DNA of 64,000 bases from Streptomyces sp. Q6. Lineage in GTDB: Bacteria; Actinomycetota; Actinomycetes; Streptomycetales; Streptomycetaceae. The notes under the pieces were generated by a model. The model was given only the letters and a program-made list of their open reading frames with translations. It made no database searches and was not told the DNA's origin. Positions 31,506-39,613 of the stretch are shown here, one piece after another; positions within the stretch are counted from its first letter, which is position 1, and the number at the start of each line of letters is the position of its first letter. Both the position numbers and the translations under genes were made by a program. Where the stretch lies: the NCBI RefSeq assembly GCF_036967205.1, contig NZ_CP146022.1:6634001-6698000 (forward strand), written 5' to 3'.

Positions 31506-32300
31506 GTGCGCGAGCTAGCAAGACGCCATCTCGGGAAGCTGGTGGCGGGGGTGGCCCTCGCGGCCGCCGGTGCCGCCGTGGCGATCGGCACGAGCCTGCC
31601 CGGTGACGACGCGGGCGGCGCGGGTGACGCGGCCAGGGCCGGCGCGGCCCAGCGCGACGCCGTGGCTCCGGAAGGCACGGTCGAGGCCGCACCCGCCGAG
31701 GGCGACAAGGGCGTCGGACGCGACCCGCTGACCGACGCCGAGACCGACCGGGCGGAGCAACTGGCCGTGGCGGGGACCGCGTTGAGGATGGACGCCAGGG
31801 ACGTGGAGGGCGACCGCGGCCCCCAGCACCTGTCGACCAACCTGACCGAGGTCGACCCGGGCCTGAGCGCGGCGGACGCGGCCCAGCGCCGCGCCGACGT
31901 CGTCTACTACGACTACAAGAGCGACTCCGTCGTCACCAAGACCGTCAACCTCGACAGCGCAAAGGTCGAGGACACCCGCACCGACCACGGCGTGCAGCCG
32001 CCGCCCAGCAAGGACGAACTCGCCGAGGCGGCGCAGCTGTTGATCGCCGACCCGCTCGGCGCCGACCTCAAGAGCGACTACAAGGACGCGACCGGACGAC
32101 CGCTCACCACACAGGACCAACTCCAGTTGAGCGGCATGGTGTTCCGCAAGGAGACCGTCGCGAAGGTCCCCTCCGACCTCACGGAGTGCGGCAAGCACCG
32201 CTGCCTGCGCGTCGTCGCCAAGGTGAAGAACGGGCCGTGGATCGACACCCGCGCCCTCGTCGTCGACCTCAGCGACCGCGAGGTCGGCCGCCTGCCCTGA
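31506..32300 (+). CDS. Secreted protein resembling copper amine oxidase N2/N3 domains
   Basis: Encodes 264 residues from a GTG. Residues 1-33 form a Sec/Tat-like signal (ARRHLGKLVAGVALAAAGAA). The mature part contains ADVVYYDYKSDSVVTKTVNL, a GVQPPPSKDELAEAAQLLIA block and a terminal strand-rich region with two cysteines (CGKHRC). These blocks resemble the N-terminal non-catalytic domains of copper amine oxidases (RxxVVxYD...VDL, then GVQPPLxxEE...L..ADP). The next gene, 62 bases downstream, encodes the catalytic domain with its own signal. I infer a two-subunit oxidase. Alternative: an unrelated secreted protein with chance similarity. Confidence 0.7.
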   Translation: MRELARRHLGKLVAGVALAAAGAAVAIGTSLPGDDAGGAGDAARAGAAQRDAVAPEGTVEAAPAEGDKGVGRDPLTDAETDRAEQLAVAGTALRMDARDVEGDRGPQHLSTNLTEVDPGLSAADAAQRRADVVYYDYKSDSVVTKTVNLDSAKVEDTRTDHGVQPPPSKDELAEAAQLLIADPLGADLKSDYKDATGRPLTTQDQLQLSGMVFRKETVAKVPSDLTECGKHRCLRVVAKVKNGPWIDTRALVVDLSDREVGRLP

Positions 32301-32362
32301 TCCGGCGAGCCGTTCCGTCACCGCTGTCTCCTGCCTTCTCCTGCGCAAGGGAGCCCTTTCGT

Positions 32363-33697
32363 ATGCCCGACAAGCACGTCACACGCGTCCCGCACGTCAC
32401 CAGAGCGGCGCGCGCCCGCAGGCCCGCCACGCTCCTCACCGGCCTCGCGGTCACCGCGCTGCTCGGCACCGCCCTCGCCGCACCCGCCACCGCCGCGCCC
32501 CCGAAGGCGCCCGCCGCCACGCCCGCCTGCTCGGCGGCGTACCAGATCGAGCAGACCCTCGACGGAGGCACGACCTGGCGGATGTGCTGGCACTACAACA
32601 CCCTGTCCGGGCTCGTCCTGGACAACGTCAGCTATCAGCCCAAGAGCGAGTCCACGCCGATCTCCGTTCTCACCAGTGCCCGCCTCGCGCAGGTTCATGT
32701 CCCCTACGACGACGGGGAGAACGAATACGACGACATCACGGGCACCGACTTCGGCCTCGCCCTGCAGAAGCTGAAGCCGGCCGAGTGCCCCGGCGGCACC
32801 ATCAAGACCGTCAAGGTCCCCGACATGGGCGACGTCCAGGGCCTGTGCGCGACCACGCGTGCGCGCGGGCACGCGTACCGCCTCAACGACGACGACTCGA
32901 CCGGCGGCAGCGGCAAGCTCTACAGCGCCCAGGGCAAGGACCTGCTGGTCTACACGGTCAACAAGGCGTCCTGGTACGAGTACATCACCGAGTGGCGCTT
33001 CTCCTCCGACGGCACCATCACGTCGAACGTGGGCGCCACCGGCAGCCTCTCCCCGTACGACTACAAGGGCACCGACGGCAAGGGCTGGCCCATCGGCAAG
33101 GGCGCGACCGCCTACGCCGAGAGCCACAACCACAACGTCTTCTGGCGGCTCAACTTCGGCCTGGACGGCTCCACCAAGAGCAAGGTCGAGCAGTACGACT
33201 CCAAGGTGACCCCGCCGGTCGGCAGCGGATCACCGACCACGAAGACGACCCGTACCCCCGTCACCAAGGAGCTCGCCGGTGACGTCAAGGACATGCGGTG
33301 GTGGCGCGTGGTCTCCACGGCGGGCAAGAACGAGGACGGGCACCCCCGCTCCTACGAGTTCGTGCCCGGCCGCTCCAGCAAGTTCCCCGGCCGCTCGTTC
33401 ACCAAGCACGACGTGTACTTCACGGAGTACAAGAAGTGCGAGCAGTACGCGAGCGACAACCCGGCGTCCGGCTGCGGCGGCACAAGTGTGGACAAGTGGG
33501 TGACGGGACAGACCCTGAAGCACCCGATCACCTGGGTCAACATCGGGTTCCACCACATCGCCCGGGACGAGGACCAGCAGCCGATGCCGGTGCACTGGCA
33601 GGGCTTCTCCCTGGCCCCCAGGGACGTGACCGCTATGAATCCGCTCACTCCGGCGGACCTGGCGGGCCAGAACGGCGTTCCCGGAAACGGTAGTTGA
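32363..33697 (+). CDS. Secreted copper amine oxidase-like catalytic domain
   Basis: Encodes 444 residues with a signal ending near AAPATAAP (residues 40-46). It shows the catalytic order of copper amine oxidases: VPYDDGEN (115-120 region), the TPQ-tyrosine block ASWYEYITEWRF (Tyr205 candidate), the copper-ligand HNHNVFWRLNFGLDG (His255, His257), and IGFHHIARDEDQQPMPVHW with the third histidine. The residue before the TPQ tyrosine, usually Asn, is Trp204, so cofactor formation is uncertain. It is about 200 residues shorter than a full oxidase because the N-terminal domains are in the preceding gene. Four to six cysteines suggest disulfides outside the cell. Confidence 0.78.
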   Translation: MPDKHVTRVPHVTRAARARRPATLLTGLAVTALLGTALAAPATAAPPKAPAATPACSAAYQIEQTLDGGTTWRMCWHYNTLSGLVLDNVSYQPKSESTPISVLTSARLAQVHVPYDDGENEYDDITGTDFGLALQKLKPAECPGGTIKTVKVPDMGDVQGLCATTRARGHAYRLNDDDSTGGSGKLYSAQGKDLLVYTVNKASWYEYITEWRFSSDGTITSNVGATGSLSPYDYKGTDGKGWPIGKGATAYAESHNHNVFWRLNFGLDGSTKSKVEQYDSKVTPPVGSGSPTTKTTRTPVTKELAGDVKDMRWWRVVSTAGKNEDGHPRSYEFVPGRSSKFPGRSFTKHDVYFTEYKKCEQYASDNPASGCGGTSVDKWVTGQTLKHPITWVNIGFHHIARDEDQQPMPVHWQGFSLAPRDVTAMNPLTPADLAGQNGVPGNGS

Positions 33698-33814
33698 GAA
33701 ACTCTCCTCTCTATCCGGCTGCACCGCCGACCGCTCCCGGAGTACCCTTCCTTGATCGTTGCTGGGGGAGTGCTCGACAAAAAGCTCGGGGGAGCGGAAG
33801 GCGGTGCGGAGCGG

Positions 33815-35083
33815 GTGAGCTCGGGAGGGCTGGAGCTGCCCCCTGGTGACGACGGTCACGAGGGCCAGGACAGCCAGGAGACAGCCTCCACGGACATCCC
33901 GCCCGGAGCGGTGTCGCTGGCTCGGCCCATGGACATCGGGGCGCAGATCGGCCCCGAACTGGACTGGGGCACCGACGCATGGCGTGAGGTCCGTACGCGC
34001 GCCCAACGAGCCGGCCGCGCCTATATCTGGCTGAACCTGGTCGAGCAGCGGCTGCGCGCGGTCGTCGCGGCCGTCCTGCGCCCCATCTACGAACCGGTCA
34101 ACGGGGACGACTGGGTCGTCGCCGCCGCCGGACCCGCCGGGCAGGAGTGGGTGCAGCGGGCCGTCGCCGTGCGCGAGGTCAGCCGCCGCAAGGGCTACCT
34201 CCTCGACCCCGCCGACGACAACGTCCTGTCGTTCCTGACCCTCCCGCAGCTGCGGGAGCTGATGGTCCAGCACTGGCCGTGCTTCGAGCCCTACTTCGAC
34301 GACCGGCGCGACGTCGAGCTCGCCCTCGACGAGCTGGAGGTCACGCGCAACGTCGTCTCCCGCAACCGCGCCCTGTCCGAGACGGTCCTCGCCCAGGCCG
34401 AGCGGGCCTCCTCCCGGCTCCTGGACATACTGCGCGCCGGTTCGGACGTCCCGTCGGCCCGCCGGCTGCCCGTCGACGCCGTCGAGGAGATGGTGGGCGA
34501 CCGGTACGCGGACGTCGTGGGCGTCCACTCCGACCGGGTACGGCTGCTGCGCCAGCTCCCCGCCGAGGACCTCTTCGGCGGCGCGCGGCGCCTCGACGCG
34601 ATCGGGATAGGCCTCAACCTGCTGGTCCAGAACTTCTCGGGGCGCCGCCTCATGCGCCTCGCCGAGTCGGGCTGCCGGACCCGGCTGCTGTTCCTGAACC
34701 CCGCGTCCAGCGCGGTCAAACGGCGCGAAAGGGAACTCGGGATCAAACGCGGCGAGTTGGGCCGTGCCGTCGAGATGAACATCCTGCACATGCGGCGCGT
34801 ACGGGCCCGCCTCAGGGATCCCGCCGCCTTCGAGATCCAGGTCTTCGACGAGACGCCGCGCTTCACCGCGTACCTCGTGGACGGCGACGGCTCCGACGGC
34901 CTCGCGGTGGTCCAGTCGTATCTGCGCCGCACGCGCGGGATGGAAGCCCCGGTCCTGGTGCTGCGCGGCGGCGGCCGGGTGGTGCGGGCGGGCGCCTCGG
35001 CCGACACCGGGGAGAACGGACTGTTCGTGACATACCGCGACGAGTTCGAGCAGGCGTGGGCCGACGGGCGCCCGGTGTCGTAG
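33815..35083 (+). CDS. SAV2148-family HEPN domain protein
   Basis: Encodes 422 residues. After an acidic, Pro/Gly-rich N-terminus (SSGGLELPPGDDGHEG), the body matches the actinobacterial SAV2148 HEPN family (AGRAYIWLNLVEQRLRAVVAAVLRP, then a long helical region). A C-terminal alpha/beta domain (RTRLLFLNPASS ... FTAYLVDGDGSDGLAVVQSY) resembles ligand-binding or PLD-like folds. HEPN domains elsewhere are often RNases, but the RxxxxH motif is not obvious here. In-frame starts at 33752 and 33770 would add up to 21 residues. Function unknown. Confidence 0.75.
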   Translation: MSSGGLELPPGDDGHEGQDSQETASTDIPPGAVSLARPMDIGAQIGPELDWGTDAWREVRTRAQRAGRAYIWLNLVEQRLRAVVAAVLRPIYEPVNGDDWVVAAAGPAGQEWVQRAVAVREVSRRKGYLLDPADDNVLSFLTLPQLRELMVQHWPCFEPYFDDRRDVELALDELEVTRNVVSRNRALSETVLAQAERASSRLLDILRAGSDVPSARRLPVDAVEEMVGDRYADVVGVHSDRVRLLRQLPAEDLFGGARRLDAIGIGLNLLVQNFSGRRLMRLAESGCRTRLLFLNPASSAVKRRERELGIKRGELGRAVEMNILHMRRVRARLRDPAAFEIQVFDETPRFTAYLVDGDGSDGLAVVQSYLRRTRGMEAPVLVLRGGGRVVRAGASADTGENGLFVTYRDEFEQAWADGRPVS

Positions 35084-35182
35084 CCGCCGGGTCCGCCGGG
35101 GGACGGGTGCCGGACCGATTGTCAGTGGCCCGTGCGAGGGTGATGGTCACTGGGGGAACGCACCACGAAGAAGGGGGCTGCC

Positions 35183-35908
35183 ATGGGCTGGCACCGGGAG
35201 CTGTTGATCGGCTTCGACCTGGAGACGACCGGGACCGATCCGCGCGAGGCGCGCATCGTCACCGGCGCCGTCATAGAGGTCAGGGACGGCGCCGTCCTCG
35301 GCCACCGGCAATGGCTCGCCGACCCCGGGGTGCCGATCCCCGACGAGGCGGTCGCGGTCCACGGCATCAGCAACGAACGAGCGGCGGCGGACGGTGAGCC
35401 GGCCGACCGCGTGGCCGACGCCATCGCCGAGGTCCTCGTCGGGTACTGGCGCACCGGCGTCCCGGTGGTCGCGTACAACGCGACGTTCGACCTGACCCTG
35501 CTCTCCGCCGAACTGGCCAGACACGGCCTGCCCTCGCTGCGCGAGCGGCTCGGCGGCATGGACCCCGCGCCGGTCGTCGACCCTTACACGATCGACCGGA
35601 GCGTGGACCGCTACCGCCGCGGCAAGCGCAACCTGGAGGCGGTGTGCACCGAGTACGGGGTCACGCTCGCCGCCGCCCATGACGCGTCGGCGGACGCGCT
35701 GGCCGCTGCGCTGCTCGCCCGCGCGATAGGTGAGCGCCATGCGAAGGTCGCGGCGCTCGGCGTGGCCGACCTGCATCGCCGGCAGGTGGAGTGGTACGCG
35801 GAGTGGGCGGCCGACTTCCAGAGCTTCCTGCGGCGCAAGGGCGATGCGGGGGCTGTGGTGGATCCTGTGTGGCCCGTACGGATCCTGGATCTGGCGGTGG
35901 GGGGATAG
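35183..35908 (+). CDS. DnaQ-like 3'-5' exonuclease (DEDDh)
   Basis: Encodes 241 residues. The DEDDh motifs are complete: FDLETTGTDP (Exo I, Asp and Glu), YNATFDLTLL (Exo II, Asp) and AHDASADALAA (Exo III, His and Asp). An HGISNERAAA block lies between. It resembles the proofreading epsilon-like exonucleases of actinomycetes that act as separate proteins. A strong RBS (GAAGAAGGGGG) precedes the ATG. The C-terminal 50 residues are a helical extension (RRQVEWYAEWAADFQ). Probably a DNA repair or RNA trimming exonuclease. Confidence 0.9.
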   Translation: MGWHRELLIGFDLETTGTDPREARIVTGAVIEVRDGAVLGHRQWLADPGVPIPDEAVAVHGISNERAAADGEPADRVADAIAEVLVGYWRTGVPVVAYNATFDLTLLSAELARHGLPSLRERLGGMDPAPVVDPYTIDRSVDRYRRGKRNLEAVCTEYGVTLAAAHDASADALAAALLARAIGERHAKVAALGVADLHRRQVEWYAEWAADFQSFLRRKGDAGAVVDPVWPVRILDLAVGG

Positions 35909-36042
35909 CGGAGTTCCTGGACTCCGGCCGGCCGGACCGTGGGTCCTTGACGCCGGTGGAACGGTGGCTTTCGCGCCGTCGCACGGAGGGCTGCGCCCCC
36001 GGACCCCCGGCCCTCGATCGCCGGACGGGCTTGATCGGCGGC

Positions 36043-36924
36043 TCAGAACGGGTACCAGCGCACCTCGGGGTCGCCGTCCCGCAGTGATGCCACCCTGCGC
36101 CGGAACTCCGTCAGAGCCTTCGGGTTGCTGGGCGCGTGCTGGGCGACCCACGCGCAGGACGCCGTCTCCCGGGCCCCGCGCAGCACGCCGCACCCGTCCC
36201 ACTCCCGCACGTCCCACCCGTACGCGGACACGAAGCCGTCGTAGGCCTCCGCGGGCAGCCCGTACCGGTCCCGGGACAGCGCCATGACCACCAGGTCGTG
36301 CTCGCGCAGATCCGCCGAAAACGTCTCCAGGTCGACCAGGACCGGTCCGTCGGGCCCGATGTGCACGTTGCGCGGCAGGGCGTCACCGTGGATCGGTCCG
36401 ACGGGCAGCCGGGGCGTCAGCGCGGCGGCGGCCGCGGCGAAACCGTCGCGCCGCTCCCGCAGATAGTCCGCGTCGGCCGGGTCGATCGCGTCGCCCGCGA
36501 GCCGCAGCCACCGCTCGACGCCGCCCAGCAACTCCCGCCGGGGCAGCGTGAACCCGGTCGGCGCGGGCAGCGCGTGCACCCGCGTGAGGAGCTCGGCGAG
36601 ATCGCGCGGCTCGGCGGGGCGCACGGCCGCCGGGATCCGGTGCCACACGGTGACCGGGTGCCCGTCGACGAGCAGCGGTTCCGCCTTCGCCGCGCGGACG
36701 GCGGGGACGTCGTGGTCCGCGAGATAGGAGGCGATGGCCAGTTCGCGGCGGGCCCGGTCGAGGAGCTCGGGCCCGGCCTGCTCGATGCTGCGGCCCACCT
36801 TGACGACGAGGTCACCGGCGGCGAACACCGCGTTCTCGCCGAGGGCGATCAGCTCCGCGGCGGCCGCGGGGCCCTCCACGACACCGGCCCGCGCCAGCAC
36901 GTCCCGTGCCCGTGCCTCGTCCAT
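36043..36924 (-). CDS. APH-family phosphotransferase
   Basis: Encodes 293 residues. The catalytic loop IHGDALPRNVHIG keeps the aspartate and asparagine, and the metal-binding aspartate is in VLVDLETFS. It is therefore a complete kinase, unlike the degenerate protein at 18123. Start ATG has GGGAGG seven bases upstream; a GTG five codons earlier is less likely. The substrate could be an aminoglycoside, homoserine, choline or another alcohol and cannot be told. A terminator-like GC stretch lies between it and the exonuclease stop. Confidence 0.84.
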   Translation of the reverse strand: MDEARARDVLARAGVVEGPAAAAELIALGENAVFAAGDLVVKVGRSIEQAGPELLDRARRELAIASYLADHDVPAVRAAKAEPLLVDGHPVTVWHRIPAAVRPAEPRDLAELLTRVHALPAPTGFTLPRRELLGGVERWLRLAGDAIDPADADYLRERRDGFAAAAAALTPRLPVGPIHGDALPRNVHIGPDGPVLVDLETFSADLREHDLVVMALSRDRYGLPAEAYDGFVSAYGWDVREWDGCGVLRGARETASCAWVAQHAPSNPKALTEFRRRVASLRDGDPEVRWYPF

Positions 36925-37104
36925 CCTCTTGCCTCCCACGTCTCACCTGGTACGGGGCCCAGTCTCGCACCCGCTGTCACGCGCCCGCCCGGGTGGTGGC
37001 CCCGCGAGAACCGGCGGGCGGCGCCGGCCTGCGGGCCGCGCTCGTCGGCGAGGCCGCACCGGACCGGTGGCTGAGGATCGGCGGCGGCCTGCACGTTCCA
37101 TTGG

Positions 37105-37134
37105 TTGCACGATACGTATCGTCTCGTCTATGGT
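37105..37134 (+). promoter_or_regulatory. Promoter with internal palindromic operator for the glycosyltransferase
   Basis: TTGCAC (-35, 37105-37110) and TATGGT (-10, 37129-37134) are 18 bases apart. Most of the spacer is filled by a perfect 14-bp palindrome ACGATACGTATCGT (37109-37122). The -10 is six bases from the ATG, so the transcript is leaderless. The arrangement is classic for TetR/MarR-type steric repression. Confidence 0.72.
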
Positions 37135-37140
37135 GAGGCC

Positions 37141-38361
37141 ATGACGAACCCGGAACACACCACGCCCGCGCACATCGCCATGTTCTCCATCGCGGCCCAC
37201 GGGCACGTGAACCCGAGCCTCGAAGTGATCCGGGAGCTCGTCGCCCGTGGACACCGCGTCACCTACGCGATCCCGCACCTGTTCGAGGAGAAGATCGCCG
37301 AGACGGGTGCCGAGCCGGTCCTCTACCGCACCACGCTGCCCGGCCCCGACGACGACCCGGCGGCCTGGGGGACCACGCTCCTCGACAACGTCGAGCCGTT
37401 CCTGGACGACGCGATCCAGACACTCCCGCAGCTCATCGAGGCGTACGAAGGGGACGGCGGGGTGGGCGTGCCCGACCTCGTCATCCACGACATCACCTCG
37501 TACCCGGCGGGGGTCCTCGCCCACCGCTGGGGCGTGCCCGCGATCACGCTCTCGCCGAACCTCGTCGCCTGGGAGGGGTACGAGGAGGAGGTCGCGAAGC
37601 CGATGTGGGCCGAACCCCGGCAGACACCGCGCGGCAAGGCGTACTTCGAGAAGTTCGACGCGTGGCTCAAGGAGTACGGCGTACCGAAGACCGCCGACGA
37701 GTTCTGGGGCCGCTACGACCGCACCCTCGTCCTCATCCCCAAAGCTCTCCAGCCCCAGGCCGACCGGGTCGACGAGAAGAAGAACACCTTCGTCGGCGCC
37801 TGCCAGGGCGACCGCGCCGCGCAGGGCGACTGGGAGCGCCCCGCGGACGCCGAGCGGGTGCTGCTCGTGTCACTCGGCTCCTCCTTCACCAAGCAGCCGG
37901 ACTTCTACCGGGAGTGCGTGAAGGCCTTCGGTGATCTGCCGGGCTGGCACGTCGTGCTCCAGGTCGGCAAGCACGTCACCGAGGACGACCTCGGCGCGGT
38001 CCCGGCGAACGTCGAGGTGCGGCAGTGGGTGCCGCAGCTCGCGGTCCTCAAGCAGGCCGACGCGTTCCTCACGCACGCCGGCGCCGGCGGCAGCCAGGAG
38101 GGGCTCGCCACCGCCACGCCGATGGTCGCCGTACCGCAGGCCGTCGACCAGTTCGGCAACGCGGACATGCTCCAGGGCCTCGGTGTCGCGCGCCACGTCC
38201 CGATGGCGGAGGCGGACGCCGAGACGCTGCGCGAGGCCGTCCTCGCGATGGCCGACGACCCTGAGGTGGCGCGCCGCCTCGCCGTGATCCAGCGGGACAT
38301 GGCGGGTGAGGGCGGCACGAAGCGGGCCGCTGACCTGATCGAGGCCGAGCTGCCCGGATGA
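37141..38361 (+). CDS. Macrolide-type UDP-glycosyltransferase (MGT/OleD-like)
   Basis: Encodes 406 residues of the GT1 GT-B fold. The N-terminal acceptor half has [16 protein letters not shown], with the catalytic His in AAHGHVNP; the C-terminal donor half has LVSLGSSF and [19 protein letters not shown] (nucleotide-sugar loop with His and Glu), then [11 protein letters not shown]. These proteins transfer glucose to macrolides and other xenobiotics, often giving self-resistance. No antibiotic cluster is adjacent, so a detoxification role is inferred. It is preceded by a promoter with a 14-bp palindrome (see 37105-37134). Confidence 0.9.
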   Translation: MTNPEHTTPAHIAMFSIAAHGHVNPSLEVIRELVARGHRVTYAIPHLFEEKIAETGAEPVLYRTTLPGPDDDPAAWGTTLLDNVEPFLDDAIQTLPQLIEAYEGDGGVGVPDLVIHDITSYPAGVLAHRWGVPAITLSPNLVAWEGYEEEVAKPMWAEPRQTPRGKAYFEKFDAWLKEYGVPKTADEFWGRYDRTLVLIPKALQPQADRVDEKKNTFVGACQGDRAAQGDWERPADAERVLLVSLGSSFTKQPDFYRECVKAFGDLPGWHVVLQVGKHVTEDDLGAVPANVEVRQWVPQLAVLKQADAFLTHAGAGGSQEGLATATPMVAVPQAVDQFGNADMLQGLGVARHVPMAEADAETLREAVLAMADDPEVARRLAVIQRDMAGEGGTKRAADLIEAELPG

Positions 38362-38480
38362 GGAACACGCGTCGACGGTTGCGCGCGCGCCCGTGAAGGG
38401 CGTGTGCGCATCGGGTCACGGACGGGCCGTTCCATAACGCTCAGGTAACGCCGCGTCGTCGGGGCATTCCTGAAGATCCC

Positions 38481-38560
38481 TACCCCCTGTACGACGGTTA
38501 CCCCCTGGTGAAGGTTGTGCCCGTGCGGTCTTGAACTTCCCGAAAACTCCTTTCTAGCGT
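38481..38560 (+). promoter_or_regulatory. Promoter with upstream direct repeats for the CDP-alcohol transferase
   Basis: TTGAAC (38531-38536) and TAGCGT (38555-38560) form a promoter with an 18-base spacer. Two identical 9-bp repeats TACCCCCTG lie at 38481-38489 and 38499-38507, an 18-bp period, 23 bases upstream of the -35. They sit at a place expected for an activator such as a response regulator. Confidence 0.55.
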
Positions 38561-38589
38561 GAGGTGAACACGCGAAGGAACACGGAAAG

Positions 38590-39561
38590 TTGGCCGACTT
38601 CATGCCCCGAGACATACCGCCGCTGCGTGACGTGCGACGGATCACCCAGAAGAAGCGCGATGCCTGGTGGACCGTGCTGCTCGTCGATCCGATCGCCACG
38701 CCGCTCGTGCGGGTCACGGCGCGATGGACGCGCGTCACGCCGAACCAGATCACCTGGGGGGCGCTGATCCTCGGCCTCGGGGCGGCCGCGTGCTTCGCCA
38801 TGGGGGACTGGCGCTGGCTGATCGCCGGCGCCGTCGTCTACCACCTGAGCTTCGTCCTGGACTGCATGGACGGCAAGGTCGCGCGACTGACCGGGCAGGG
38901 TTCCGTGTTCGGCGCCTGGCTCGACTACATCTTCGACCGCGTCCGCGTCATGGCGTGCGCCGTCGCCCTGATGGCCGGCCAGTACCACCGCACCGACGAC
39001 CTGATCTACATCTGGCTCGCGGTGGTCGTCGTCTTCCTCGACGGGCTGCGGTACATCAACTCGCTGGAGATCTTCAAGACCCGGCACACGATGCGCAAGC
39101 AGATCAAGGCCGGGATGCGGGCGGCCCGCGACGCGGAGAACGAGGCGGGCGTCGCCTTCATGGAGGACCTGCTGCGCGCCAACCCGGACGCCGACGTGGA
39201 GCAGGACCTCGGCGGGGCCGCGGCCGCCGCCCAGACCGGCGGGGACCCGGCCGTGACGCCGCGCCGCCAGGTCGTCGACCTGCACCAGGAGTTCCGCAGC
39301 CGCTTCCCGGTCTATCTGCGCGCCCGCTCCTTCCTGCTGCGCCACCGCATCCGGACGCACCTGGTGAGCGGCATCGAGTTCCAGATGGCCGTCTTCATCG
39401 TCGGGCCGCTGCTCGACCAGGTCATCGGAGCGACGGTGGTCGCCGGCGCGCTGCTGCTCGTCTTCGAGCTCGCCATCGTCTACAAGCTGCTGCTGTCCAC
39501 GCGCGACTTCGGCCGCACGCTCGACTCCTTCGAGAAGGACGGCCTGTCCACCGCCGCGTGA
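38590..39561 (+). CDS. CDP-alcohol phosphatidyltransferase family membrane protein
   Basis: Encodes 323 residues with about six transmembrane helices. The full catalytic signature is present: DCMDGKVAR, eight residues, G, three residues, D, three residues, D (ending GAWLDYIFD). It transfers a phosphatidyl-type group from CDP-diacylglycerol or a similar donor to an alcohol. A soluble loop (about residues 150-235) rich in Ala and acidic residues splits the helices. Start is TTG with AAGGAA nine bases before; an ATG four codons later is an alternative. Product unknown, perhaps a phosphoinositol or archaetidyl-like lipid. Confidence 0.87.
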   Translation: MADFMPRDIPPLRDVRRITQKKRDAWWTVLLVDPIATPLVRVTARWTRVTPNQITWGALILGLGAAACFAMGDWRWLIAGAVVYHLSFVLDCMDGKVARLTGQGSVFGAWLDYIFDRVRVMACAVALMAGQYHRTDDLIYIWLAVVVVFLDGLRYINSLEIFKTRHTMRKQIKAGMRAARDAENEAGVAFMEDLLRANPDADVEQDLGGAAAAAQTGGDPAVTPRRQVVDLHQEFRSRFPVYLRARSFLLRHRIRTHLVSGIEFQMAVFIVGPLLDQVIGATVVAGALLLVFELAIVYKLLLSTRDFGRTLDSFEKDGLSTAA

Positions 39562-39613
39562 TGCGGTCGGCGAACAGGCCGTCGGGGTGGTGGCGAGCCG
39601 GGGCCGCGCGTCG

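Noticed and set aside
35909-36042. Possible recurrent GC repeat or terminator between the exonuclease and kinase genes
   Set aside because: It resembles, from memory, a common Streptomyces intergenic element, but I could not show a clean long inverted repeat in it.
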